Shown one piece after another: positions 9,271 through 19,576 of a stretch of 64,000 nucleotides of DNA. Positions within the stretch are counted from its first letter, which is position 1. Each line of letters begins with the position of its first letter. This stretch comes from Rhodosorus marinus (lineage: Eukaryota; Rhodophyta; Stylonematophyceae; Stylonematales; Stylonemataceae): the NCBI GenBank assembly GCA_029953675.1, contig JAMWBK010000007.1, positions 2,108,001 through 2,172,000 on the forward strand, written 5' to 3'. Made by a program: the position numbers and the translations under genes. The notes beneath the pieces are model-generated. The model was not told the origin of the DNA. It ran no database searches and was given only the letters and a program-made list of their open reading frames with translations.

Positions 9271-10899
9271 TTACTGTCCACGTGTTGGGGTCTGTCGTGG
9301 CGGAGGATGTCTGTTCTTAATAGTTGGTGTGGTCTGAGATCGCAATGAATTTGGGTTTGAGTCGTCGAAAGTTCTTCGGAGAGCTGAGCGGAGGTCCTTG
9401 TGTTTGAATTTGTATCCCCCTTCGAGAAGCTTACTGGGTAACACCTTCTGGCCTTTGAGCACCAACTGCGCCGAGTCGCCAAGCATCAGGTTGAGTATCG
9501 AAGAGGGAACAGGCAACCACGATGGACGCCCTAGCCTCGCTCCGAGCTCATCACATATCTCGGAAAATCTAGCGGGCTGAGGAGAGGTTACGTTGTACGC
9601 GCCAGAGTATGAGTCGGAGACGATGGCATCCGTCTGTGTGATATTTTTGAATTTCCGGGAAGCGAACGATGTTATATATCGCCTCAGTCACAAAATAGAA
9701 TAATAAAACTGATAGACTTCGCGGTGGGGCTCCTGAACTTACAACTATGTCCAACACGTCATCCATATGCACCCATGAGACCCACTGCGCCCCGGTGCCC
9801 ACGGGTCCACCCAAAAAGGCTTTGAAAACAGGGACTAGCTTCTGCAGGGCACCTCCGTCGATCGACATGACAAGTCCCAGACGGAGCAAAACAGTACGGT
9901 TTCCATCCGCTGATGCCCGGCGGGCTTCAGCTTCCCAGGCTTTCGCAATGTTTGCAAGAAAGTCCTTACCTGATGGAACCGTAAACATTGGATTTTTTGG
10001 GACCCAAGATGATTAGCAAATGACGGGCAAGTTGATAAGCAGCAAGCCTAAGCGCGCATGTTCGTTTTCTCCTTACCAGCTGGAGAGGACTCATCAAAGC
10101 TGGCAGTCGAAGATGTCCCGTAGAAGCCCACGGCGGAAGCGTTTATCAACGTCGTGGGAGTGCTTCCATTCAAGACGTTTCTCTTCAAGATTGAAACGAT
10201 TCTCCTCGTTCCAATCACTCGACTATTTCGGATTTCCGCTTTTCGCTTCTCAGTCCAACGTCCTGCAAGGGCGAGGGGGTGATCCATTGGTGTTAGAACT
10301 CTGGAAATGTCCATTTTCCGAAGCGCCCTTATACTGTTAAGGGTATGCTTGCTCTCCAAGATTAGATCCTCAGTACAACATGGGTCCGGCTCGTTGTGAT
10401 TCAGGAGAGACTCTAAAAGCTTTACCTTCAGCGAGCGGCTCCCCAGCCAAGTTAACAACAGCATCGCAGTCTCGGAGTTTCCTCTCCAGTAGTGGCTCGT
10501 CCTTGCGAGTAGCCCCGACCGCTGAGTTAAAGTAGACAAAGTCAACGTTTGGGAATTCCTTTGAGGGAAAAACACCCCATGCCTTTTTCAAATCCCTAGT
10601 TAACAAAACAACCTGGTCTGCTCCCTATCACGCGAGACCACGACGGAACAAAACACTCTCAGTATAGGCGGTTAGCCGACACACACAGCTTTTCAGCCTG
10701 GACATACTTCATCTATTAAACGCTGAACCACATGGGAACCAACAAAACCAGTACCTCCAGAAACAGCTACTTTCATTCCCTTCAACCTACGTCCACCGTC
10801 ATTCCCGTCCAAACCGCAAACAACTCTGCGCCTTCGAGCTGCTCTAAAGCAAGCCCCTCCCCCTGCGCCCAACCACAAAAACCCACTTCTCTGATCCAT
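9271..10899 (-). CDS. SDR39U1: SDR39U1/YfcH-type NAD-dependent epimerase, GC1(SulA)-like, probably plastid
   Basis: A five-exon gene (coding order 10899-10708, 10624-10426, 10262-10077, 9969-9743, 9633-9271) encoding 388 residues. It is an atypical extended short-chain dehydrogenase of the SDR39U1/YfcH family. Visible are the Rossmann motif SGGTGFVG starting near residue 47, NLAGEPL, a GRWTEKRKAEI segment, the active-site region NASAVGFYG, and the C-terminal DUF1731 domain with LVLKGQKVLPSKLLEGGYKF. The 41 residues before the Rossmann fold contain an early Phe and an RRRR cluster, as in organelle leaders. The plant and cyanobacterial relatives (GC1/SulA) affect plastid or cell division from the plastid stroma, so a plastid role is plausible but inferred. 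All introns (109, 107, 163, 83 nt) keep the frame; the exon 2 acceptor was chosen because it gives RLIDEGADQVVLLTRD. Confidence 0.88.
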
Positions 10900-11401
10900 C
10901 GTTCTTAAATACCAAACCCAATGCTACACAATTACCAATCACCTCAAACAATACATTCTCTCAATACCAAATGCAAACCTCATTCAATTTAGTCAATCAA
11001 CATCCTACCCCAGAAACTCCGCACTGTCGAACCACTCCTCTCCTCGATTCCCCCCCCCCAAACAAACAACATTCACCCTTCCTAGAAAGAGAGGCATCCA
11101 CACCTATCTTCAAAACCAACCCTTCCACTCTTCCCCAACCCCCGCCCCCCCACCTTCACAACTCGCTCTCCACCGTTCCCGCGTTCTCCGATGTATTTAA
11201 AGGAACAAGCGCTGCCGCGTTAATACCATCATTTTCCAAATAGCAAAAAGGCGTTTCTCCGTTTACGCTCACTCCCTCGTGATTGAGAGTAAAAACCACA
11301 ATTTGTGATTCTAGTTGGGTTGGTGAGCCAAAAGAGTGTGTGTATGATGAGAACAGAAGCTCCTCCTGGCAGTGTACGAAGTGAATGCCAACCTCACAGA
11401 G
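10900..11401. other. Upstream region of the SDR gene with a C-tract
   Basis: No gene is seen. The stretch is C/A-rich on the plus strand, with a run of C around 11050 and CCCCGCCCCCC near 11146, that is, G-rich on the strand coding for the SDR gene and lying just before its start. Confidence 0.5.
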
Positions 11402-11790
11402 TCCTCCCATGAGAAAAATATGGCCCATACTGTTCAGAGGAGCCCGGGGGGGTGGGGTGGGGAAGGGGAAGCAGCTTTTTCTTTTCACACTTGAGATGAC
11501 TAGTTCTTGTTCGATCCAAGATGATGCTTGAAAAGAGTTTCAAAACATTTGCCTTCATTGCCTTCATTGCCTTCACTGCCTCATTACCTCAATGAGAACC
11601 TCAAAAGTCCTCTCGTGGGCAAAAATATGACCCATTCTGTCCGGGGGAGCCTGCGGGGGAAGCAGTTTTTTCTTTTCACATTTGCGATAACTAGTTCTTT
11701 TTCGATCTAAGATGACGCTTGAAAAGAGTTTCAACACTTTTCAAGCCTTCATTGCCTTCATTGCCTGACTACCTGATTGAGGTAATGGCT
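11402..11790 (+). repeat. Imperfect tandem duplication of about 200 bp
   Basis: Two adjacent diverged copies begin at about 11402 and 11607. Shared landmarks in the same order are a G-rich stretch, agcagyttttttcttttcac, actagttct, gatgayGcttgaaaagagttt and repeated ttgccttcattgccttca. Each copy ends in a small run of the 11-mer cattgccttca. No coding capacity is evident; the unit may be a decayed element or a local duplication. Confidence 0.75.
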
Positions 11791-12416
11791 TCATTTACGA
11801 TATTGAACAGACCACTAGGCCCAAAATGGTCTAATAGTATTAGTACAGTTCAGATCGTTTCTATGATTGGCTATCTCGGACTGGACTATGACCAATCATC
11901 TTTCGGTATTTCTTGCTCAACTGGGTTTGGCCGTCTGGCAAAGGGAGAGAATCCGTATCAAACTTAGAACAGAAAACATTTCGCGCCAAAAACAAGGAGT
12001 TTTGGAATTGACTGACGATCTTCATGTTGACTGCTTTATCTCTTTGGCGTAAATGTATTTGGCGTAAATGTATTTAGCGTTTTGGTTTGGATTTTGTGTT
12101 TAAGACCTTGATGCGCCTGCTATGGGACTATCGAAAGACGCTCTGTGATGGTTTTCCATGTTCAGCTTGTGCTGTTCAAATAATAAGATTTTAGACCTTT
12201 CCGTTTGCTCGATGGAGCACAGTGTAAAGTTCAGTCTGGCCTCACGACCAGTTGGGTTAGGTTGTCTGTTCGCACGAGGTTCTGATACGGTCAAAGAAAA
12301 AAAGAGCCTGGTTTGGTTTGAGCAGAGTGCTTGTTTGACTGGACTGCTAACAGATAGCTCTGAGCTCTCCTCCGCCGGAAAATCCTCAACACAAAAGGAT
12401 GAGTACACTTCTACCG

Positions 12417-12797
12417 TGTACATAACCCAACAACACAACCCCCGTTCTCAATTTTGATGTCAACACTGCATGTCTCTATTGCGAACTGACACAATGATAT
12501 GTATGTGGAGCCGCCACACGGCTGTGAGGACACGAAGGGACTTGTGTGCAAGTTGCGGCAGGGACTATACGGACTAAAGCAGTCTGCGAAGACCTGGCAC
12601 GACCAGCTAGCAAAAGACCTGCAGAATAAGGGTTCCGCAACTTACACACGAGTCCCTTCGCGTCCTCATAGCCGTGTGGAGTGGCGGCTATGAGGACGCG
12701 AAGGGACTTGTGGAAGGTAATAAGGGTTTCCAGGAGCTGAAGAAGGGCCCTTGTGCGTACATGAGACCGGGGGTTGTGTTGTTGGTTTGTGTAGACG
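12417..12797. repeat. Imperfect palindrome made of inverted retrotransposon pieces
   Basis: Two blocks occur in order A1-A2 and then inverted as A2'-A1'. A1 (about 12417-12450, containing caacaacacaaccccc) reappears as its reverse complement at about 12763-12797. A2 (about 12505-12565, ccacacggctgtgaggacac onward) reappears inverted at about 12636-12690, and part of it once more in direct orientation at 12683-12715. The transcript would fold into a long imperfect hairpin centred near 12600. Confidence 0.75.
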
Positions 12798-13010
12798 ACA
12801 TTCTCATCATGGGAGGGAAAAGCCCACCCGAGAGGCAAAGATGGATTTGGCAGAGCTGTATGAGATCCCGGATAGATCTCTATTCCCAGGTAATGGCGGG
12901 CCTCACCGAGATACTTAGTCGAGTTCCCGGTACGCGATCTACCGTATCTTCCACAAGACGGCGGCTCCAGGGTCGCCCACTCATGGAGGACTGCCAAAGA
13001 TCTTCTTGAG
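12417..13010 (+). mobile_element. Degenerate Ty1/copia reverse-transcriptase fragment
   Basis: This is a remnant of the RVT_2 domain of a Ty1/copia long-terminal-repeat retrotransposon. On the plus strand, 12499 onward reads YVEPPHGCEDTKGLVCKL then GLYGLKQSAKTWHDQLAKDL, which is the conserved RT segment of copia elements, and 12771-12815 reads VLLVCVDDILIMGG, the catalytic strand with the usual YVDD changed to CVDD. On the minus strand at about 12886-12925 the next motif, LGEARHYLGIEI, appears, so the element has been broken and partly inverted. Frames are interrupted by stops. No gag, integrase, RNase H or terminal repeats were seen nearby. It is a dead fragment with no coding function of its own. 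Confidence 0.8.
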
Positions 13011-14157
13011 CTTTGAGCAGCAATCATTCTTAATCCAATAAATCAATATGATCTGGAAAAAATAAGCACGAATGTCGTAAATTTTGCTGGTATCCCGGAT
13101 AACATGCCCTTAATACACCATACCACTGATTGGATGAACGCTTACATCAAAATTCCGCGCCAGTAGATTTTGTCCAATCGTAGCATGGGAACCCTTGTGA
13201 TGTCCACTGATGGCTCAGGGCCGTTGCTGCCGGGCCACCGGCTAGGATAGTACATAGTAGCATGGTCGACCGAATGTACAACCAACCCCATCAAAGCGCG
13301 GAGTTGTTTGACAAGCCGCATCCAGTGGGGTTCTCAGTTACAGAACTGGACGACAAAAACCAATTCTGCTGTGACACAATTGCAGTTCTTTAGTTAGACA
13401 AGTCTTCAGTCATAGGACAACTGCTTTTTTCAGATCTAGAACTCATCTGAGGGCCTGGGTTGGTCCACTTCCAGGTCACCAACGGCAGACTCTCCTTCAA
13501 GCTGAGAAAGCTGAGCGCGTGTAAACAACGGGAGCGAGGATGTTCGTAGAAGATTGGCGCTTGAAAGGGGCAACAAGCACGCGGGAGGATCTTTAGGGCT
13601 CGTATTGCCGTAACTGTGGACAGACCTTCTTGCACGGCCCTCGATCGCGTCCACGGGCGAAGACTGCTGAACCACAATTTTTGTATCGACACCGTCCCTG
13701 AATCTAAGAGCGCGTCAAACGCCATCAACCCGCCAGGAGGATGGGGCCCAAGCGATCCTAAAGCGGACTGTAGTTGGTCTAGCTTTGCACCCTAGTTCGA
13801 TCCGGTCAGGGTCAACTAGTTTTCCTGCTGCAGACCGGCCTGCAGCCCAGCCCTGCCGGTTCGTTTGTCCTAGCTCTTGCTTCCTCAATTGCTAGTATTT
13901 GGCTAGACAGCTTAAGATCGGCATGACCTTTGGCGTCTATTTAGTCCTAAGCAAAGACCTACAAACTCATCCCATTGACCGGTTCTTCACGAGGACGTAC
14001 ATACGCACTCTGGCACGTGTCACGAGGTTAGTGAGGGCTACTTCTACGAGTTTGATCTCGCGCGCAGAACGTAGAGTAGACTAGGCCCACGAACTCGAGA
14101 TTGAGGTTGCCCGAAGCCACCCATTTGTGTTTCTGAGGAGCGGCTTGGTATAGAAAC
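13011..14157. other. Intergenic region after the retroelement remnant
   Basis: No gene was found. A minus-strand open frame at 13390-13728 lacks any known motif. Some of the sequence could be further decayed element, but no retrotransposon motif could be read. Confidence 0.45.
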
Positions 14158-14936
14158 ATGCCTCCGAAGGTGAAGAAATCGCATATCAAGGAGATCTTGA
14201 GATTGGCAGAATCTAAACATGTCAGGCTGCCTACAGATGAAGCTGGACGACTTGTAGCTGCGGCCAGGTACTATAAAGAACTGGTATGGAATTCCACGCT
14301 AATCGTTAATGCGCCTCAACTGCGTCCTGAGCTTATTGAATTGATCCATGCGATCGACTAGGGCGACAAGGAGAAAGCTGCAGATGCACTGCTGAAGCAG
14401 TTTGGGGTCAAGAAGGATTTCGTCAAGGACGAGCAGGAGCTCGCAAGAGATAAACTCCAAAAGGAGGAGGCGGAGCTGGAGGATGAGAAAGAGGACGCAG
14501 ATGGTGACCAAGAACAACCGAAGAAAAAGCGAGCAAAGCAGGAACCGGCGGCAGCCCATGTGACTGTAGAGAAGAATCGGCCTCTTACAGAATTGTTTCG
14601 CGAACTGGCAAAGTATGAGTTCGAAGAGGAAAATAGACAGAAAGGATTCGCGTATCAAAAGGTTGGATATGAAATCTGTGACCAAGGAGGAGCGCTGTAG
14701 TGCCTGGTGCCTTCTAAGGCATTGAAGGTCAAAAACCCAACCTAAGCAAGTCCCTCTTTGTATCTGACGTATGGCAGGTGGGTACCGCAATCGCGGAATG
14801 CGACTTTGAAGTAACCAGCGGAAAGGAGGCAATGACTCTGAAAGGTGTCGGTAAATCGAGCGGGAGCAAGATCGACGAGTATCTCACAACCGGCAAGATA
14901 GCGAAAATCGAAGAGGCGAGAAGAAGTCGTGAATAA
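14158..14936 (+). CDS. Stand-alone DNA polymerase beta-type 8-kDa (HhH) lyase-domain protein
   Basis: A three-exon gene (14158-14283, 14362-14661, 14778-14936; 194 residues). The C-terminal ~80 residues match the N-terminal 8-kDa helix-hairpin-helix domain of DNA polymerase beta: LTELFRELAKYEFEEENRQK, then AIAECDFEVTSGKEA, then LKGVGKSSGSKIDEYLTTGK. Lys173 in SKIDEYL aligns with the dRP-lyase Schiff-base lysine of pol beta (EKIDEFL). No nucleotidyltransferase domain follows; a stop comes straight after. The N-terminal half has a helical Lys-rich region, an acidic linker and a nuclear-localisation-like PKKKRAK. Intron 1 (78 nt) removes an in-frame TAG; intron 2 has a weak GTTGGA donor but its removal restores the domain. 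A nuclear base-excision-repair role is inferred from the domain only. Confidence 0.75.
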
Positions 14937-15332
14937 GAGTTTACCACTACCAGCGGCTTCCTAAATCGATGCTGCGAGTCTGAAAGAGGTTCTAACGAAG
15001 CCCTGTAGGAACAATTGCGAAGACGCTTTACAAACCGAGCACCCCTCCGGGCAACAGGCAACCCCTCCGTTGGCCCCACGTGAGGTAGTCCGAAACAAAG
15101 CATTGTAAACGGGCCCGCTTGGACGTCGTCGAACCACAAGGAGGATATATTATCATCTCGGGTTTCGGGGCGTCATGAGGAGCATATCGTAGATACTGGT
15201 TCGCTCACACGGACCAGATTTAATGTACAGGGCACCATGCGAAGAAGCAAGTTAACTTTCCTATTTCCTCATGGGGTCGTATTCGACACCAGGTATGCGT
15301 TCGACTTTTGTGAAGTTGAGTACAAGCGTTGT
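14937..15332. other. Convergent intergenic spacer
   Basis: This spacer separates the 3' ends of the lyase-domain gene and RFC1. Stops occur in all frames and no feature is evident. Confidence 0.6.
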
Positions 15333-18300
15333 TCATCCCTTCTTCTTTCTTCCTCGTCCCCTAACGCCGCCTCGACTGGATGCCGTAGAGCCGCCTCTCT
15401 TCTTTCCAGAGGCTTTTCCGGCCTTGACCATCTTGTCTCCTTTCAAGGTGTCGTCCTCCACTTCCTCTTCCGCATCTTGCTCCTCCTCATCCCCTTTCTC
15501 TACGATGACTTCATCGCCAGCCTCCACAACTTCTTTTGGAGCCGACCGTCCTGATTTCTTCATCTGGCGCACGAGAAAAGATGGTAACCTTTTAAGAACT
15601 TGCACGTGAACGTTGGAAGCCGAGTGTGCCTGGTAGCGCGGCGAATATCGGATGCATACCTGTGTCAACGACACGGTGGAGCTGACGTGATCACCGGACT
15701 GATAAGTTCGAGTGAAGGCGGACTTCACGGCGCTTGGAATACTGTCCTTCGGGTTTGACCTCTGCTGGACGGAGGTTAAATCCAATATTGTCTCCCAGTC
15801 CACATTTGAGAGGTAGTACCTGCGCAAGAACCAAGCGCAAACGAAGGTTCCAAAGCGTTTCATCCTTAATATCAGAAAACGTGAATATTGCATAGCCCTG
15901 TTGGTTCTCTGGTTATTAACTGACTCGTCTAGGAGGTCAATCACAGTTGGTACACCTTCCTTCCCATTCCGGATCAAGGGCAGGCTTAGGTGTGAACGAA
16001 GGCACGGTGCATAGTCAAGAAGCAAAAGCTTCCAGTCCGCGTTAACCCTGGTTTTGATGTGCATGTCAATCTCCTGAGCAAGTCTCACGGATTTTCTCTC
16101 AGACGACATTTTCCCAAGCCATGACGGAAAATTGGGTCTCCCCATTAGATGGGACTGAACAGTCGAGAACAAGCATGCGGGCAATCGTGTGAGAAATAGT
16201 CATCCTCGTTGAACATACTACAGTATGACTGCTGCGTCATGGCGTCGTTGTCCTTACGGCTAGAATGGAACCGGGGTAGACGCTGCTGAGCAATGCAATG
16301 GTCGGCATCAGGTCCCATCGGCTTGATTCCCTCAACTAAACGAGTAAACCGTGCAGGAACACAGAGGGCGTCAACAGCGGCAGGAAGAATGAACATGTGA
16401 ACTGCAGCCGGCTCGTTTGAAAACTGGCTTACCTGTTTATTCCCGATGTCGGCCATGGACATGAGGTCCGTCGCTTTCGCGAGCTTGTCAATGTCTTCCG
16501 ATGCGCTGAAGTGGACGTAGTTCTCTTGCACCATCAGTGGTACGAGGTCTGGATCCATGAAGTACTTGTCTAGCCTCTGGTAGATGTCAGCATTCTTCTG
16601 CCCGGGGTTTTTCGAAAGGAGCAAAGAGTTGATAAGCACAGGTGAAGCTCTTCAACGGTGTTTGTCAATAACCTAATTGAAGGACACCAGAGGCCTGGTC
16701 ATGCACACCTCGAAGAAGACTTTGAACAGATCAAAAATGGGCTGTTGCTGAAAGCTCTTGCCCTCAGATGACAAATAGTCCCTCGCTTCCGCCTGCGAAA
16801 CGCTCAGCTTTCGCGCCTGCCAACTCTGTTGTTGTGAAAAGGGGTTTCGGACAATGTCGAATCAGAGAACGCGGAGGACGAGACCGGCAACGATTACACA
16901 ACAAGCTCTGCGCTTACCTGCAACATGTTGACCATTTGACGAATATCTCCGTGGCATGCCTCGGCTACTTCATCTAATACTTCGGAGGATATATTTCTAA
17001 ATCCCTCCTGGTCGCAAATATACTTAAGGCGTCTCCTCACTTGGGATACCATTGGTCGTCGAAACTTGAGCTTGAAACAATGGTTGGCGAGAGATCGAAC
17101 CTGTCATTGCCGTACCCAAAATCTATCAGACTCCACTAGAACGGGTATCGAGAAAGCGCTGGCCAAGGTTCTGACCAATTTTCCCTACCTTCGGGTGGCC
17201 ATCATCATTGGCTATACAAATGATTGGAATTTTGGTGCTCTTGATTATACTGATGAGCTCTTGTACACCTCCACGATCTCCAGCAGACATGCCATCCACC
17301 TCGTCCATAATAACCACCTGCAAGTTGTTCGCAGGACATGATCAGACAATTCGGGGCGCCCGGCTGGCTTGAGCGCGTACACTTGCGGAAGAAACAAGGA
17401 GCTCACCTGACCATCTTTTCTGGGTGCTTTTGGAGAATCGTCTAAGCGAAGGTACTGTCCGATTGCTTCGTTCACCGCGAGTGATCCGATAATAGAAGCC
17501 ACAGACTTCTTGCTCCTCGTGTCGCTCGCGTTGAATTCCTGCGCTTCCATACCTACCTCTTTGCATGCCTGAGCAAGAGGACGAATCGTTTAAGACTCTT
17601 ACTGTGTTCGGGGATCCGAGCAACGCTAAACTCGAGATCATGGAAAATGATAACAAGCGACTCACCGCATATGCGAGCGAAGTTTTTCCTACTCCGGGGG
17701 GGCCTGCCAGCAGTACAGCCTAGCCACATCAACCAAGACAAGAAAGGTTTGGTTTGAGATCGATCATGTGCATGCTCGTCCGCATGGTCTCCGACCGATG
17801 AAAGCTTGTCAAAAAGTGCTCTTTGATCACTTCTTCCGGAGCGTGGGTCCGGAGAAACTTGGAGGTTTTTGCCACGCACCTTCTCCTGTCCTGGTGGCAA
17901 TTTCCCTTTCTTCGGACCGCTGTGCAAATGAATTGAGCGCCAGTTTCTCAGCCACTTGACGAGGTCCGAAGCATGCTTCGGGTTTGCGCAAAGATCAGAT
18001 ATCGTCTCCGGTTTGTACTTGTCTACCCACAGAGCCTCTGCCGATGGTACAAACGGCTGCAGACAATGACAAATGAAAACAGCCGGGATAAGTGGGAGGT
18101 ACGGGTCCTCAGAGAATCAGAGCGTGTCTCCCGATCTGTACCTCTCTCTTTATCGTTGGGAACGGTTCTCCATATTTAACCGGTTGCTGCTTCGCTTTCG
18201 AAACCTTCGAAGGAATGCTAGACGGCGCTTGTGCTGCGCGCCCTTTCCTCCTTCGTTTAATCTCGGTGACCTCTACTTCGTCAGAGTCAGAGCTGTCATC

Positions 18301-18680
18301 GCTTTCAGCCGCCTCCTTTTCTGCATATGTGGCGTCGTTCTCTTTCGGAACTCTCTTGTCATCGGCGACTGGACCACGTTGTGCAGCTCTTCGGGGCCGT
18401 TTCGAAACGGTGGTTGGGTCCTCGCCTTCCTCCACTGGGTTCGCCTGTTTCCGCTCCTTGAGGCCCTCCTTTTTGGTTCTGGAAGTAGAGCTTTTCCCGA
18501 AGAAATTTCGCAAGTCCTGCCGATCAAATCACTCAGTCAGTACACCCAGCGCAGGTCAAAGGCATTCGAGAAGATCGCGGAGAGGATCCACACGACTGTC
18601 TTATTACAGTCCGAAAAGGAGACGGAGTGTGCAACCTGCTAGTCAGAGAGCACGAAAACGAACCATGATCAACTCACCAT
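15333..18680 (-). CDS. RFC1: Replication factor C large subunit (RFC1), form without BRCT domain
   Basis: A 676-residue protein in 13 coding exons (coding order 18680-18678, 18516-18142, 18056-17880, 17719-17666, 17568-17407, 17317-17189, 17100-16918, 16792-16709, 16597-16433, 16335-16258, 16154-15925, 15819-15660, 15563-15333). RFC1 is the large subunit of the clamp loader that opens PCNA at primer ends in the nucleus. Seen in order: the N-terminal MDLRNFFGK motif; a charged linker; LWVDKYKP near residue 140; Walker A GPPGVGKT (191-198); NASDTRSK; Walker B VVIMDEVDG (258-266); the RFC fold with RRPMVSQVRRRLKYIC; and the RFC1 C-terminal domain (PNFPSWLGK, AFTRTY) with a Lys/Arg-rich tail. Yeast and human proteins (861 and 1148 aa) carry a BRCT domain between the linker and the ATPase; here the linker passes straight to the ATPase. 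The initiator ATG stands alone at an exon end. Every junction keeps phase and the family alignment. Confidence 0.95.
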
Positions 18681-19576
18681 CCTGACCACTCCGAGACAAT
18701 AGCAGCAGCACAAAACCCTGGCCAACGCAAGCTACTACAACCTAGTTAGATTTCCAGGATCCACGACAGGAGACAATATGGACTCTCCCAATTACAAGCT
18801 ATCTATTCCATTTTTAACCCTGTTGTGCCACCATTATCGGCTGACGCTTGTCCTCCTACTTGTATGGGATCCAACTCATTCTGGTCAGGCACACGAAGAT
18901 CCAACCTCGAAGTCGGCAAAACTATTCTCACCCCGTTTTTAAGATACAATCAACATAAGATTTCATAATATGCTATGATGAATTAATTTGGTCATCAATC
19001 AATATTAGTGGAGAATAGCTCATGATTACTGGCTGAACTATATCGTATTTGGAGGGATTAATATTGATTGGTTTGTATGTGATTTTTTTCAATCTTTATC
19101 ATGTGAATTGGAATTGATTTTGGGCATCCTCCTGTAGCAGAATTGGTCCATTTGAGTCCTGGACTGTTTGCAAGCAACTCATGTTGAGTAGTGCTTCGAT
19201 GTCAGCACCGCACTAGATCGCTTCCGATGCATCTGTTTATGTACAGATCCCCAAGTTTGTCTTTACTTATGGGTTTTAGATCGGCTAACTTTCAGCTCAT
19301 GTGTGCTTGCTAGTAGCTCACACGCACCTTCACTCCGGACTATGGAAGAATCGAAATCTAATTGCCGTTCACTGACAGTCTCGTAACCCTAGCACTCATT
19401 TTCACGGGTACCGTTCTCGTCGGAGGGTGACTAGCTGCGGAGCGAGTCCCCATGTCCAAGTCCAGTAATTATCGCTGCGTTTTGTTCTCACGTATCGAGG
19501 CATTTCATTTCGAGGAGCACTGTGCAAGGACCCGAGTTTTGAACTTTTCCCGTCCGTAGACCCCTCCAAGTCGATC
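18681..19576. other. RFC1 upstream region and spacer
   Basis: This is the 5' flank of RFC1 and the 3' flank of the PsbQ-like gene. From about 18940 to 19130 it is AT-rich with runs of T and A. No coding exon was found. Confidence 0.55.

Noticed and set aside
14359..14361. In-frame TAG in the lyase-domain gene read as a nonsense mutation
   Set aside because: It is the 3' end of a normal-sized 78-nt intron with a GTATGG donor; removing it gives continuous coding sequence.
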